This document shows, piece after piece, positions 35,374 through 46,030 of a stretch of DNA of 64,000 nt. Origin of the DNA: Saccharospirillum mangrovi (GTDB lineage Bacteria; Pseudomonadota; Gammaproteobacteria; Pseudomonadales; Natronospirillaceae); contig NZ_CP031415.1 of NCBI RefSeq assembly GCF_003367315.1, forward strand, positions 1,362,001 through 1,426,000. Direction: 5' to 3'. The notes below the pieces were generated by a model, which did no database searches, was not told the origin of the DNA, and was given only the letters and a program-made list of their open reading frames with translations. How positions within the stretch are numbered: position 1 is the stretch's first letter; each line of letters opens with the position of its first letter. Made by a program: the position numbers and the translations under genes.

Positions 35374-35456
35374 CGGCGCTCACGCCACCGACGCTGAATG
35401 TCTCCGGCATTGACTGAGTTAAATGCCCACCGCGATCTGATTTGGACTGCACATCT

Positions 35457-36539
35457 ATGAAAGATTCCATCCGCCACAAACTGGCCGATTTGACCGAACG
35501 CTATCAGGAACTGGCGCGTTTGCTGGCCGAACCGGAAGTCATTAACGACCAGTCTCGTTTCCGCAGCTATTCGCAGGAATACGCCGAACTCGAAGAAGTG
35601 GTGAACTGCTTTGCCGACTATCAACGCTGCGAATCCGACCGCGACGCTGGCCGCGCCATGCTCGACGACAGCGACGCCGAGATGCGCGAACTGGGCAAAG
35701 AAGAAGTGCGCAACGCCGACGCCAGACTGGCCGACCTGAGCGAACAACTGGAAGTGCTGTTGCTGCCCAAAGATCCGAACGACGGCAAAAACGTCTTCCT
35801 GGAAATCCGCGCTGGCACCGGCGGCGATGAAGCGGCGCTGTTCGCCGGCGATCTGTACCGCATGTACGCACGCTACGCCGAAGCCGAAGGCTGGCGCTTG
35901 GAAATTCTCTCGGCCAGCGACGGTGAACACGGCGGCTATAAAGAAGTGATTACCCGCATCAGCGGCGAGCGGGTGTATTCGCGGCTCAAATTTGAATCCG
36001 GCGCACACCGGGTGCAGCGCGTGCCGGCGACTGAAAGCCAGGGCCGCATTCACACCTCAGCCTGCACCGTGGCGGTGATGCCCGAAGCCGACGAACTGGC
36101 GGAAATCGAAATCGACAAAAGCCAGTTGCGCATCGACACCTTCCGCGCTTCCGGCGCGGGCGGTCAGCACGTCAACAAAACCGACTCGGCCATCCGCATC
36201 ACGCACTTGCCGACCGGCATTGTGGTCGAATGTCAGGACGAACGTTCGCAGCACAAAAACCGCGCCCGGGCGATGTCGTTGCTGGCAGCGCGGCTGCAAG
36301 ACGCCCAGCAAAGCGCGGCGGCCAAAGAACAGGCCGACACCCGGCGTTCACTGGTTGGCAGCGGCGACCGTTCCGAGCGCATCCGCACCTACAATTTTCC
36401 GCAAGGTCGCATCACCGACCACCGCATCAACCTGACGTTGTACAAGCTCGATGAAGTGATGACCGGCGATCTCGATCCGGTCATCGTGCCGCTGGTGCAG
36501 GAAGATCAGGCGCGGCGATTGGCGGAGATGGCGTCGTGA
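35457..36539 (+). CDS. prfA: Peptide chain release factor 1
   Basis: 360 residues from ATG 35457, the standard length; a TTG five codons upstream is not needed. RF1 reads UAA and UAG and releases the peptide. The stop-codon recognition tripeptide Pro190-Ala-Thr lies in [10 protein letters not shown] and the catalytic GGQ (Gln237) in [10 protein letters not shown]. The next gene, prmC, overlaps the stop and encodes the methyltransferase that modifies this Gln. Confidence 0.97.
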   Translation: MKDSIRHKLADLTERYQELARLLAEPEVINDQSRFRSYSQEYAELEEVVNCFADYQRCESDRDAGRAMLDDSDAEMRELGKEEVRNADARLADLSEQLEVLLLPKDPNDGKNVFLEIRAGTGGDEAALFAGDLYRMYARYAEAEGWRLEILSASDGEHGGYKEVITRISGERVYSRLKFESGAHRVQRVPATESQGRIHTSACTVAVMPEADELAEIEIDKSQLRIDTFRASGAGGQHVNKTDSAIRITHLPTGIVVECQDERSQHKNRARAMSLLAARLQDAQQSAAAKEQADTRRSLVGSGDRSERIRTYNFPQGRITDHRINLTLYKLDEVMTGDLDPVIVPLVQEDQARRLAEMAS

Positions 36540-37366
36540 CGGATCACACCAACAGCGTCAAAGCCGTGCGTCAGTCGGCGATTGAGCGCGGCCTCGATGC
36601 GCTCGACGCCGATTTGCTGCTTGCCCGCGCGCTCGGTCAAACCCGCACCTGGCTGTTCACCTGGCCCGACAAAACCGTCGAACCCGGCCCGTTGGCAACC
36701 TTTGCAGCCCTGGCAGAACGACGTCTCGCTGGCGAGCCGGTGGCGCACATTCTGGGTGAGAAAGAATTCTGGTCGCTGCCGCTGGCCGTCAACGCCTCGA
36801 CTTTGGTGCCAAGGCCCGACACCGAAACGCTGGTTGCTGCGGTGCTCGACCGTTTCGGCCCGGCCCCCATCGACCTGGCCGACTTGGGCACCGGCACTGG
36901 CGCCATCGCGCTGGCACTTGCTAGCGAACGGCCGAACTGGCGCATCACCGCCATTGATCGCATTGCCGATGCCGTGGCCTTAGCCAAACACAACGCCGAG
37001 CAACTGGGTTTGCCGGTCACCGTTGTGGACGGCGATTGGGCCGCGCCCTTAGCCGACAGCCGTCTGGACGTTCTGGTCAGCAACCCGCCGTACATTGATG
37101 CTGCCGATCCGCATCTGGCGCAAGGCGATGTGCGTTTTGAGCCGCGTTCGGCGTTGGTGGCAGACGATCAGGGCCTGGCCGATTTGCGGCGTATCGTCGG
37201 CGAAGGCCGGCGTGTGTTGAAGTCAGGCGGTTGGGTGTTTCTCGAACACGGCTGGCAGCAGGGCGCGGCGGTGCGTCGGTTGCTCAAAGAAGCGGGTTAT
37301 CACCAGATCAAGACATTGCACGATTTGGCTGACCGCGAACGGGTCAGCCTGGGGCGTTGGGACTGA
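36536..37366 (+). CDS. prmC: Release factor glutamine methyltransferase
   Basis: 276 residues. It N5-methylates the GGQ glutamine of RF1 and RF2 using S-adenosylmethionine. The SAM loop is [13 protein letters not shown] (about 116-128) and the catalytic NPPY stands at 183-186. The GTG start overlaps the prfA stop by four bases (GTGA), showing translational coupling with its substrate's gene. Confidence 0.96.
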   Translation: MTDHTNSVKAVRQSAIERGLDALDADLLLARALGQTRTWLFTWPDKTVEPGPLATFAALAERRLAGEPVAHILGEKEFWSLPLAVNASTLVPRPDTETLVAAVLDRFGPAPIDLADLGTGTGAIALALASERPNWRITAIDRIADAVALAKHNAEQLGLPVTVVDGDWAAPLADSRLDVLVSNPPYIDAADPHLAQGDVRFEPRSALVADDQGLADLRRIVGEGRRVLKSGGWVFLEHGWQQGAAVRRLLKEAGYHQIKTLHDLADRERVSLGRWD

Positions 37367-37372
37367 ACGGAA

Positions 37373-38044
37373 TCAGTACACCAACCGAATCACGGTCTGG
37401 GCGACACAGGCCGGGCGGCGCAGGTTTTCGATCTCAACGGTAATTTCTTCGGTCACTTCCAGACCACGCTGCACGATCTTCACTTCGACAATTTTCTTAG
37501 TGCCGCGCACGCGGCTGCCAGCGCGCAACGGGTAGGGGAACCGCACCCGGTTCAGACCCATGTTGACCACCATCTTGGCGCCTTTGTACGGCGGGTTATT
37601 CGGATCGACGGCATTAATCAAACGCGGAATCAGCGACAGCGTTAAAAAGCCGTGCGCAATGGTCGCTTTGAACGGCGATTCTTCAGCGGCGCGTTCCGGG
37701 TCGGTGTGAATCCATTGGCGGTCTTCGGTGATTTCGGCGAATTGGTTGATGCGGTGTTGATCGACCGTCATCCAGTCGCCGATATAAATCACTGTATCCA
37801 ACTGTGCCAGCAATTGCTGACGCATGGCTTCGGCTTCGGGGCTGTCGCAGACCGGCTGGGCTTCTTCGTCGGCGAGGCTGCGCTGGTCGCTGTCGAGAAT
37901 CCAGTTTACCCACTGATGATTGCGCGCGCTTTGCCACAATTCGGCCCAATAGCCGCGCCATTGCGGCGCAATCAGATCGCGGAATTCCGCCTGATTACGG
38001 GTTAGACGTTCGGTCTTTTCTTTCAATAAATCGATGACATTCAT
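37373..38044 (-). CDS. MaoC-family dehydratase
   Basis: 223 residues. The C-terminal hot-dog domain carries the hydratase motif FAEITEDRQWIHTD followed by PFKATIAHGFLTLSL, with the usual Asp/His pair of (R)-specific enoyl-CoA hydratases. The first 80 residues are an extra helical segment of unknown role. The product is probably a cytoplasmic (R)-3-hydroxyacyl-CoA or related thioester dehydratase. It converges on prmC, six bases apart, and stands alone on its strand. Confidence 0.82.
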   Translation of the reverse strand: MNVIDLLKEKTERLTRNQAEFRDLIAPQWRGYWAELWQSARNHQWVNWILDSDQRSLADEEAQPVCDSPEAEAMRQQLLAQLDTVIYIGDWMTVDQHRINQFAEITEDRQWIHTDPERAAEESPFKATIAHGFLTLSLIPRLINAVDPNNPPYKGAKMVVNMGLNRVRFPYPLRAGSRVRGTKKIVEVKIVQRGLEVTEEITVEIENLRRPACVAQTVIRLVY

Positions 38045-38199
38045 CCGGCTTCACCTGTTGTACTGGTTAACAGTCCGGTTAAGAGCCGAGCGGTAACAAC
38101 GGGCAGAACAACACCCACCGGGGCTGGATTGGCTGATAAAGCAGAAATAATGCCACATTAGTGATCGCTATTCTTGGCCACAAGTCACAACTCCACGGC

Positions 38200-39135
38200 C
38201 TATCGGTCTTCCAGCCAGGTTGTCAGCTTGGTTTCAATCTGTCGCAACAGTGTGCTCATGGCTTCGTTCGAGGCCCAGGCCACGTGCGGCGTCAAAATCA
38301 CCCGCGGGTGTTCGGCCAGACGCCAGATGGTGTCCGAAGGCAGCGGCGGTTCGTTGGTCGCCACGTCCAGACCGGCACCCCCGAGCTGGCCGCTGCGCAA
38401 CGCATCCAGCACCGCGCTTTCGTCGATCAGGCCGCCACGGCCGGTGTTGATCAGCACGCAGCCGGGCTTGACCTGCGCCAGCGTGCGGGCGTTGATCAGA
38501 TGCCGGGTTTCCGGCGTCAGCGGGCAGTGCAGGCTGAGCACATCGGCCTGGCTCAGAGCGCTGGCGAAGTCGGTGAAACCGGGCCGAACCTGAGCGGCAC
38601 CGGGGCGCTCGGCGTAGCAGATGGACATGCCCAGCGCCTGCGCCCGTTGCGCCAGACCTTCGCCCAGTACGCCCCGACCAATCACAGTCAAAGTCCGGCC
38701 GGCGAGGTTTTGAATCGGCGCGACGCGATTGAGGAAAAACGGACTGTCGGACCAACCCTGCTGGTCGGCATCGGCCAGGTATTCTTTGAGGTTGCGCATT
38801 AACGCCAGCATCAGCATTAAGGCGTGTTCACTGACAGATTCTTCGGCGTAGCCGGTGGCGTTGAACACGGCGATGCCCGCTTCGGCGCAATAATCGAGAT
38901 CGACGTTGTTGGTGCCGGTGGCGGTGACGGCGATGGCTTTCAATTCAGGCAACTGGCGCAACAGGTCGGCATCGAGCATCACCTTGTTGGTGACCGCCAG
39001 CGTGCAACCGGCCAGGCGTTCGTAGCGTTGTTCGGGTTGGGTGAGGCGGTATTCGGTCCAGTCGGTGATGGCGGCGGGCGGTTGCAACGCCAGCTCATCA
39101 GGGAAGGTACCGCGGTCGAGAAAGGCGCCTTTCAT
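38200..39135 (-). CDS. D-2-hydroxyacid dehydrogenase
   Basis: 311 residues. NAD-dependent oxidoreductase of the glycerate/hydroxypyruvate type. The Rossmann motif is VIGRGVLGEGLA; active-site Arg lies in INTGRGGLID, Glu in the VATNEPPLP block and His in LTPHVAWAS. The N-terminal half has VTATGTNNVDLDY. Length and the HVAWAS form resemble HprA-type glycerate dehydrogenases. It reads in the same direction as the chemoreceptor but is separate from it. Confidence 0.88.
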   Translation of the reverse strand: MKGAFLDRGTFPDELALQPPAAITDWTEYRLTQPEQRYERLAGCTLAVTNKVMLDADLLRQLPELKAIAVTATGTNNVDLDYCAEAGIAVFNATGYAEESVSEHALMLMLALMRNLKEYLADADQQGWSDSPFFLNRVAPIQNLAGRTLTVIGRGVLGEGLAQRAQALGMSICYAERPGAAQVRPGFTDFASALSQADVLSLHCPLTPETRHLINARTLAQVKPGCVLINTGRGGLIDESAVLDALRSGQLGGAGLDVATNEPPLPSDTIWRLAEHPRVILTPHVAWASNEAMSTLLRQIETKLTTWLEDR

Positions 39136-39224
39136 GTGGGCATCCCGTGTCGCAGTCGAAGGAGCGCCTACCTTAACGGTTGGCTGGGCGACACGGAAGC
39201 CGGTCGCCGCAACCGTCCAGCGTT

Positions 39225-41072
39225 TTAAGTGCGGAACCGCGACAGATGCTGGCGAATGGTGTCGCTCAACTGATGCAATTGATCCGACTGACTGGTGGCC
39301 TGGCGCACGTTGCTGGCGAGCCGGTCGGACGCATCCTGAATGGCGGTGGCAATGCGGCTGATTTCCTCAGTGGCGGTGTTCTGCTCACGCGATGCCTCGG
39401 CGATGGTCTGAGCGCGTTGGGTAATGTCGGTGATCGAGCTGGCTACGATGTCCAGGCTGGCGGTCACGCCTTGCGCACTTTCGGCCGTGGCGGCGGTCAG
39501 TTCTTTGCTGGTGCCCATCAGATCGACCGCTTGCTGGGTTTGGTCCTGCAACGCTTCGATCATCGTCTGAATTTCGCCGGTGGCGTCGTGGGTGCGTTTT
39601 GACAGCGCCCGCACTTCGTCGGCCACCACAGCAAAACCCCGGCCCTGATCGCCGGCACGCGCCGCTTCGATGGCTGCGTTCAGCGCCAGTAAGTTGGTCT
39701 GTTCGGCGATGTCCTGAATGGTCGAAAGAATGGTGTTGATTTGCTGTGCCTGAGCATTGAGCTGACCAATAACGCCAGTAGCGGTGTCGATCTGCTCGGT
39801 CAGCCGGCCCATGCGCTGGCGGTTTTCGCCGGCGCCAACCGAGCCTTTCTTGCCTTCTTCGTTGGCCTGTTGGGCGGCCGTGGCGGTGTCGGCGGCGTTG
39901 CTGGCCACTTCGGCAGCGGTGGACGACATCTCGTTAATGGCCGCTGCAACCTGGCTGATTTCCGATTGCTGCAACTGAATCGCTTCGTTGTTGGCCTGAG
40001 CGCGGTCGCGCGCTGATTCCGACATCTTCGCCAGTTGCTGGGCCGAATCGAGACTGTTCGCCACCAGATCGTGAATCGATTCGATGAAGTGATTGAACGA
40101 CTGGCTCAGCCGGCCAACTTCATCGGCGCGCACCACATCCAGCCGACGGGTCAGATCGGCCTCGCCCTGAGCAATGTCCGACATGGCGGTGTTGACCTGG
40201 CTGAGCGGTTTCAGCAACAGCGAAATCACCACGCCGCACACCAGCGTCACCACGATGATGGTCAAGGCCGACACCACAGTATTGCTGCGCGCCAGGTTGA
40301 ACAGTTCGGCAAAGGCTTCGTTGCGCGGTGCCAGCAACGCCATGCGCCATTGGGTGCCGGCAATCGGGTAGCTGGCGCCGAGCCAGGCTTCGCCATTGAG
40401 CGTTATCGCCTTGGGCGATTCACCGAGGCTGGTGTTGCCAATCAACTCGGTCAGCGGGGTATCCAGCAGGGTTTCGTCCGGATGCACGATGAACGTGCCG
40501 TTGCCGTCGATCACCGCCGCATAGCCCGACTCCCACAATTGCACGCCGAGCACTTCGTTAACGATTTCAGTCAGCGCCACATCGGCCGCCAGTACGCCGT
40601 TGGCGGCCGGGCGGGCAAAGCTCATCACCAGATCGCCACTGGAGGCATCGACATAAGGCGGCGTCAGAATGTGGCCGCCGCGTGCCTGCGCCTGGCTGTA
40701 CCAGGGACGGGTGCGGGGGTCGTAATCGTCGGGCAGGGCGGTTTCGGGTTGGATCAACATGCGCCCGGCAGCGGTGCCGAGATACATATAAAGGAAGTCG
40801 CCCGAGCGGGCGCCCTGCGCCACCACCGGCAAAATAGCGCCGCCGGTTTCCAGCGCATCGGCGGCGCCATCGAGTACGGCCTGTTTGGCGACCAGCCAGT
40901 TGGCAACGAATCGGCTGGCGGCGGTGCCGGAGCGGTGAATGCGGTCATCCACCGTTTCACTCAAATTGTTGCGTGCCTGCAAATAATTAAAGGCGCCGTT
41001 GATGGCGACCAGCACCAGCACCGTCAGTGCCACGCTGCCCATCAACCGCGCCCGAATACTCAGGGATTTCAT
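39225..41072 (-). CDS. Methyl-accepting chemotaxis protein, Cache type
   Basis: 615 residues. A first membrane helix at about 10-30 and a second at about 265-290 ([17 protein letters not shown]) enclose a periplasmic double-Cache domain with the [10 protein letters not shown] and [17 protein letters not shown] blocks typical of small-molecule receptors. HAMP follows, then the signalling domain with hairpin [20 protein letters not shown]. The DPRTRPWY pattern is common in amino acid and carboxylate receptors. Next to the acetate genes, but no link is shown. Confidence 0.93.
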   Translation of the reverse strand: MKSLSIRARLMGSVALTVLVLVAINGAFNYLQARNNLSETVDDRIHRSGTAASRFVANWLVAKQAVLDGAADALETGGAILPVVAQGARSGDFLYMYLGTAAGRMLIQPETALPDDYDPRTRPWYSQAQARGGHILTPPYVDASSGDLVMSFARPAANGVLAADVALTEIVNEVLGVQLWESGYAAVIDGNGTFIVHPDETLLDTPLTELIGNTSLGESPKAITLNGEAWLGASYPIAGTQWRMALLAPRNEAFAELFNLARSNTVVSALTIIVVTLVCGVVISLLLKPLSQVNTAMSDIAQGEADLTRRLDVVRADEVGRLSQSFNHFIESIHDLVANSLDSAQQLAKMSESARDRAQANNEAIQLQQSEISQVAAAINEMSSTAAEVASNAADTATAAQQANEEGKKGSVGAGENRQRMGRLTEQIDTATGVIGQLNAQAQQINTILSTIQDIAEQTNLLALNAAIEAARAGDQGRGFAVVADEVRALSKRTHDATGEIQTMIEALQDQTQQAVDLMGTSKELTAATAESAQGVTASLDIVASSITDITQRAQTIAEASREQNTATEEISRIATAIQDASDRLASNVRQATSQSDQLHQLSDTIRQHLSRFRT

Positions 41073-41149
41073 GCATCCGTTCTCCGTGAAATCGACGTAT
41101 TACGTTCAATATAGCTGCCAATTTCAGTAAAACTTCAGCGAGTCCTAAT

Positions 41150-43288
41150 TTATTGCGGGTTCTGTGCCGCCTGAATCGCCGTCAGCGCGATGGTGTACAG
41201 AATGTCTTCGACGCCCGCGCCACGCGACAAATCGTTCACCGGCTTGCGCAAACCCTGCAACATCGGCCCGATGCTGACCACGTTCGCGCTGCGTTGCACG
41301 GCCTTGTACGTGGTGTTGCCGGTGTTCAGGTCGGGGAACACAAACACATTGGCGCGCCCGGCCACCGGGCTGTTCGGTGCCTTGCCTTTGGCGACGCTCG
41401 GCGTGCTGGCGGCGTCGTATTGCAGCGGGCCATCGATCAACAAGTCCGGGCGTTTTTGCTGGGCGATTTTGGTCGCCTCGCGCACTTTTTCGACGTCGCT
41501 GCCAGCACCGGATTCGCCGGTGGAATAACTGATCATGGCGATGCGCGGTTCGATGCCGAAGGCGCGCGCGGAATCGCCCGACTGAATGGCGATGTCGGCC
41601 AGCTCGCTGGCGTTTGGATCGGGGTTCACCGCGCAGTCGCCGTACACCACCGCCTGATCGGGCAGCAGCATAAAGAACACCGACGACACCAGCGCCGCGT
41701 CCGGTTTGGTTTTAATCAACTGCAACGCCGGGCGAATGGTGTTGGCGGTGGTGTGCACCGCGCCAGACACCAGGCCATCGACTTCATCCTGCGCCAGCAT
41801 CATCGTTGCCAGCACCACGGTGTCTTCCAGTTGCGCTTCGGCCATCGGCTCGGTCAGACCTTTGTGTTTGCGCAACTCGACCATGGGGCCGATGTATTGG
41901 TCGCGCACCGTTTCCGGATCGATGATTTCCAGATCGTCCGGCAGTGTCAGGTTCTGGCTGGCAGCGACGCGCTGCACTTCGTCCGGCCGGCCCAGCAATA
42001 CGCAACGCGCCATGCCTTTGCGGTGGCACATCACCGCCGCCTGAATGGTGCGCGGCTCTTCGCCTTCGGGCAGCACAATACGCTTGTTGGCGGCGCGGGC
42101 CTGCTGCACCAAACGGTGTCGGAACGCCGGTGGCGACAGGCGTTTTTCCATTTCCAGGCTGGCCCGTTTCATCAGCCAGTCGCTGTCGATGTCGGCCGCC
42201 ACGGCATTCATTACCGCTTCCATGCGGGCAACGTCGTCGGTCGGCACTTCGGTGTTCAGAGCGTTCAGACGTTGCGCGGTGGTGAAGGTGTTGGACGGCA
42301 CCTGCATCACCGGCAGGCCGGTGTTAAACGCCGCCTGACACAAATCCAGAACCGCTGCATCAGGCGTGATGCCGCCGGTAAACACCAGGCCGGCCAGCGG
42401 CACGCCGTTCAATGCGGCCATGCAACTGGCAAGCAGAATGTCTTCACGGTCGCCCGGTGTGACCACTAGCGTGCCGGCGCGCAGCGTATGCAGCATATTG
42501 CGCATGGTGCGCGCACAGACGGTGATGGTTTGCACCCGGCGCTCGGCCAATTGGCCTTCGTACAAAAGCTTGGCGTTGAGGTGGCGTTGCACGTCCAGCG
42601 CGCGCGGCGCGACCAGCAACGGGTCCCACTGAATGGTGCCCAGGCAATGAAACCGCTCGTTGAACACATTCAGCGAACGGGCGGTCACGCGCACATCCGG
42701 CACGCTGGCCTGGGCGGGCGGGTCTTCACCGGCCAGCACCTGTTGGCTGTCTTCACTCGGCGCGCCGACTTTGTTGAGAATGCAGCCGAGCACACGTTCG
42801 TTGTCGGTGCCGCCGAACAGGCTGGCGGTCATGCGGATGCGTTCGGCCAGCGTGCTCCAGTCGTCGTCGTTGCGCGCGCCGACCAGAATCACATCGGCGT
42901 CCAGCGCGCGCGCCAGATTCACATTCAGTTTGCCGATGTAGCTTTCGTCGGCCACCGGCACCAGGCCTTCAACAATCACCACGTCGGCATCGCCAGCCGA
43001 TTGCTGGAACACTTGTATGACTTCTTCCATCAACGCATCGGTGCGGTTTTGCGCCAACTGTTGTTGGGCGTAACCGAGCGATAATGGCTGCGCCGGTTCC
43101 AGTCCAAGTGTGGCTTTAATCAGATGCGTCGAGCGTTCCGGCCCGGCGTCGCGGTTTTGGGTCTGGGCGATGGGTTTGCAAAACGCGACTTTGACGCCGC
43201 GCTGTTCCAACGCCCGAACCAGGCCCAGACAGACCGACGTCAAACCCGTGCCGGTGCCGGTGGCGGTAACAAAAAAACTGTGCTGCAT
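41150..43288 (-). CDS. pta: Phosphate acetyltransferase
   Basis: 712 residues, the long three-domain form (E. coli 714). It interconverts acetyl-CoA and acetyl phosphate. The N-terminal P-loop-like domain (TATGTGTGLTSVCLG) covers about 1-200, a DRTGG domain about 220-330, and the catalytic PTA/PTB domain about 390-705, with VMCHRKGMARCVLLG and SYSTGESGAGSDVEKVREA. It lies nine bases after ackA in the same operon. Confidence 0.96.
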   Translation of the reverse strand: MQHSFFVTATGTGTGLTSVCLGLVRALEQRGVKVAFCKPIAQTQNRDAGPERSTHLIKATLGLEPAQPLSLGYAQQQLAQNRTDALMEEVIQVFQQSAGDADVVIVEGLVPVADESYIGKLNVNLARALDADVILVGARNDDDWSTLAERIRMTASLFGGTDNERVLGCILNKVGAPSEDSQQVLAGEDPPAQASVPDVRVTARSLNVFNERFHCLGTIQWDPLLVAPRALDVQRHLNAKLLYEGQLAERRVQTITVCARTMRNMLHTLRAGTLVVTPGDREDILLASCMAALNGVPLAGLVFTGGITPDAAVLDLCQAAFNTGLPVMQVPSNTFTTAQRLNALNTEVPTDDVARMEAVMNAVAADIDSDWLMKRASLEMEKRLSPPAFRHRLVQQARAANKRIVLPEGEEPRTIQAAVMCHRKGMARCVLLGRPDEVQRVAASQNLTLPDDLEIIDPETVRDQYIGPMVELRKHKGLTEPMAEAQLEDTVVLATMMLAQDEVDGLVSGAVHTTANTIRPALQLIKTKPDAALVSSVFFMLLPDQAVVYGDCAVNPDPNASELADIAIQSGDSARAFGIEPRIAMISYSTGESGAGSDVEKVREATKIAQQKRPDLLIDGPLQYDAASTPSVAKGKAPNSPVAGRANVFVFPDLNTGNTTYKAVQRSANVVSIGPMLQGLRKPVNDLSRGAGVEDILYTIALTAIQAAQNPQ

Positions 43289-43297
43289 GGCGAATTC

Positions 43298-44491
43298 CTA
43301 GCGTTGCGTCAGTCGTTGGGTGTCTTGGGCGATCATGAATTCTTCGCGCGTCGGAATAACCAGCGCGGCGGTGGAGTCGGCTCGGGTAATGCGGACGTGT
43401 TCGCCCGGTTTCAGGTTGGCGGCTTCGTCGCATTCAAAACCGAGCACACCCAAATGCGCCAGCACGCGGCTGCGAATCGGTGCTGCGTTTTCGCCAATGC
43501 CGCCAGTGAACACCAGCGCATCGAGACGGCTCAGGCTCATCGCCAGGCCGCCGATTTTGCGCGCCAGACGGAAGCAGAACACATCGATTGCCAGTTCAGC
43601 ATCGGCGTTGCCCGCGTCGGCGGCTTCAATCAGGGTGCGCATATCGTTCGACAACCCCGACAAACCCAGCAAGCCGCTTTGGCGATTCAGTGCGTCATTA
43701 ATTTGCGCCAACGACCAGCCCAAACGGTCGGCCAGATAGGCGTGCAAACCCGGGTCAACATCGCCCGAGCGCGTGCCCATCACCAAGCCTTCCAGCGGCG
43801 TTAAACCCATGGTTGTGTCAACAGCGCGGCCGTTTTTCACGGCGGTCGCGCTGCAACCGTTACCCAGATGCGCGCTGATCACGCCGTGGTCGTTCGGGTC
43901 GAGCGCCAGCCGTTGCACGGCTTCGCCCGCCACATAACGATGGCTGGTGCCATGAAAGCCGTAGCGGCGCACACCGAGGTTTGTGTACCAGTCTTTCGGC
44001 ACCGCATAGAGGAAGGCTTCGGGCGCCAACGTCTGGTGAAAAGCGGTGTCGAACACCGCCACTTGCGGCACTTGGGGGTAAAGCGATTGTAAAGCCCGAA
44101 TGCCCAACAAGGCGGGCGGATTGTGCAGCGGCGCCAGGCTGGCGCAGGCCTCTATACCGGCAATTACGCCAGCGTCGATCAGCACCGATTCAGTAAACGC
44201 TTCGCCGCCGTGCACCACCCGGTGGCCGATGGCAAAAGGCGCGCCGTAGTCGGCTTCCAGCCGTTTGGCGATGGCCGACAACGCCGCTGAATGGTCGCCA
44301 CCGTCGAGTGATTCGCGCTGCTTTCCAGCCGACGCTTGCCATGTTAAAACCGCCTCCGGCGTGCCCAGACGTTCGGCCAGTCCGCTTAACAGTTCGTCGC
44401 TGAACAGGTGTCCACCGAACAGCGAAAACTTCACAGACGATGAGCCAGAATTGATTACCAGAATAAAAGTCGTCGACGCCAAACCAGTCAC
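43298..44491 (-). CDS. ackA: Acetate kinase
   Basis: 397 residues. It makes ATP and acetate from acetyl phosphate. Motifs: VINSGSSSVKFSLF, HRVVHGGEAF, FDTAFHQTL, YGFHGTSHRYV, HLGNGCSATAV and FTGGIGENAAPIRS. The start is GTG at 44491 with no strong ribosome site; the family's usual N-terminus begins a few residues later, so the first residues are uncertain. It is upstream of pta, as in E. coli, and divergent from the M23-hydrolase gene with only 27 bases between. Confidence 0.95.
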   Translation of the reverse strand: MTGLASTTFILVINSGSSSVKFSLFGGHLFSDELLSGLAERLGTPEAVLTWQASAGKQRESLDGGDHSAALSAIAKRLEADYGAPFAIGHRVVHGGEAFTESVLIDAGVIAGIEACASLAPLHNPPALLGIRALQSLYPQVPQVAVFDTAFHQTLAPEAFLYAVPKDWYTNLGVRRYGFHGTSHRYVAGEAVQRLALDPNDHGVISAHLGNGCSATAVKNGRAVDTTMGLTPLEGLVMGTRSGDVDPGLHAYLADRLGWSLAQINDALNRQSGLLGLSGLSNDMRTLIEAADAGNADAELAIDVFCFRLARKIGGLAMSLSRLDALVFTGGIGENAAPIRSRVLAHLGVLGFECDEAANLKPGEHVRITRADSTAALVIPTREEFMIAQDTQRLTQR

Positions 44492-44518
44492 CCGATTAAA
44501 AAATGAGAAGGGGAAGTC

Positions 44519-46030
44519 GTGCCCGAAGTGTATAAGAGCGCTGTTGTGAAAGGTATGGCTCGGTTACTGAGTTGCGTCATGCTTTTGGGTGTTTCGCTGG
44601 CGGCCGATGCGGCCGAACAACCGGAGGGTTTTGGTCAGTGGGTCAGTGGTGGATTTTTTATCGGCCACACCCAGGCCGGCAGCCGGGTTGTGTTCAACGG
44701 CATCGATATCGACGTGGATGCCGACGGTTATTATTTGCTGCCGTTCGAGCGTGAACAGCACGGCGAACAGGCGTTAAGCATCACCCTCGCCAGCGGCGAC
44801 GTTCAGCATTATCAACCCATTGTTCGCGACCGCGATTTCAACATTCAACGCATCAACGGCCTCGACCCGAATCAGGTAGACCCGCCGCCCGAAGTGATCG
44901 ACCGCATTGTCGCCGAAGCCGAACGCAACACCGCGGCGCGTGCGCAAGTCGTTGCGGCCGACGATTGGCGGGAACCGTTCATCTGGCCGATTCGCGGCCG
45001 CATTTCCGGCGTGTACGGCAGCCAGCGCATTCTCAACGGCGAACCGCGCCAGCCGCATTGGGGCATCGATCTGGCACGGCCAACCGGCACGCCGGTGCGT
45101 GCGCCCGCCGGGGGTGTGATCACGCTGGCTGAACCCGATCAGTATTTCAGCGGCGGCACGGTGATGTTGAATCACGGTGCGGGTTTATCGTCGAGTTTTC
45201 TGCATTTGTCGCGCGTCGATGTTGCGGTCGGTCAGCGTGTAGAGCAGGGCGATTTAATCGGCGCCGTGGGTGCCACCGGCCGCGCCACTGGCCCGCATCT
45301 GGATTGGCGCATCAACGCTGGCCCGGCGCGTATCGACGCCGCTTATTGGGTGCCGCCGCAAGACGAACTGTGCCAGCCGGAAGGCGAAGGCCGCGAAGCC
45401 ATTTTGTTGCTGCACGGCCTCGGTCGCACCGAAGGTTCAATGAACGCGCTGGCGGAAGATTTGCGCGCCGCCGGTTATGTTACCTGCAACCAACCGTACC
45501 CCAGCCGCGAACTCAGCCTGCCGGAATTGGCTGGCTACGCGGCCAATGCGTTGGATGGTTTGGAGCAGGCCGGCTACGAACGCGTGCATCTGGTTACGCA
45601 TTCAATGGGCGGCATTCTGGCGCGCTATTTATTGCAATTCCGCGCCTTGCCCGGCGAAGGCAATCTGGTGATGCTGAGCCCGCCCAACCACGGCAGCGAA
45701 ATCATCGATGCGTTTGGTGATTACGGCTGGTTCCAATGGTTGATGGGGCCGGCGGCAGCGCAACTGGCGACCGACGATGCTTCGCTGGTTAACCGCCTGC
45801 AACCGATCGACACCCGCACCGGCATCATCACCGGCACCCGTTCCAGCGACCCCTGGTTCAACTTTTTGTTCGACGGTGAACACGACGGCAAAGTATCGGT
45901 CGATAGCGCCCGGCTGAGCGAAGCCGAGGGTTTTCGTCTGGTCGATGCCGGCCACACCTTCATCATGCGCGATGCGCAAGTGCGGGCGTTGGTGATCGAA
46001 TTCCTGCGCGATGGGGCGTTTTCGAACTAG
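44519..46030 (+). CDS. Exported M23 peptidase fused to alpha/beta hydrolase
   Basis: 503 residues from GTG 44519; ATG 44555 would start directly at the signal peptide (LLGVSLAADA-AEQ). Residues about 150-270 are an M23/LytM domain: zinc ligands His180 and Asp184 in HWGIDLA, His229 in SFLHLS, and GPHLDW, where the usual final HxH is His260-x-Asp262. Residues about 290-500 are an alpha/beta hydrolase: LLLHGLG oxyanion loop, nucleophile Ser362 in THSMGGILARY, and likely catalytic His in DAGHTFIM. One chain thus joins a murein endopeptidase to a lipase/esterase-like unit in the periplasm. No frameshift is needed. This architecture is unfamiliar to me. Confidence 0.85.
   Translation: MPEVYKSAVVKGMARLLSCVMLLGVSLAADAAEQPEGFGQWVSGGFFIGHTQAGSRVVFNGIDIDVDADGYYLLPFEREQHGEQALSITLASGDVQHYQPIVRDRDFNIQRINGLDPNQVDPPPEVIDRIVAEAERNTAARAQVVAADDWREPFIWPIRGRISGVYGSQRILNGEPRQPHWGIDLARPTGTPVRAPAGGVITLAEPDQYFSGGTVMLNHGAGLSSSFLHLSRVDVAVGQRVEQGDLIGAVGATGRATGPHLDWRINAGPARIDAAYWVPPQDELCQPEGEGREAILLLHGLGRTEGSMNALAEDLRAAGYVTCNQPYPSRELSLPELAGYAANALDGLEQAGYERVHLVTHSMGGILARYLLQFRALPGEGNLVMLSPPNHGSEIIDAFGDYGWFQWLMGPAAAQLATDDASLVNRLQPIDTRTGIITGTRSSDPWFNFLFDGEHDGKVSVDSARLSEAEGFRLVDAGHTFIMRDAQVRALVIEFLRDGAFSN

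Noticed and set aside
40035-41114. 359-codon frame opposite the chemoreceptor
   Set aside because: Antisense to a complete MCP with clear domains.
41153-42469. 438-codon frame opposite pta
   Set aside because: Antisense to a full-length, motif-complete phosphate acetyltransferase.
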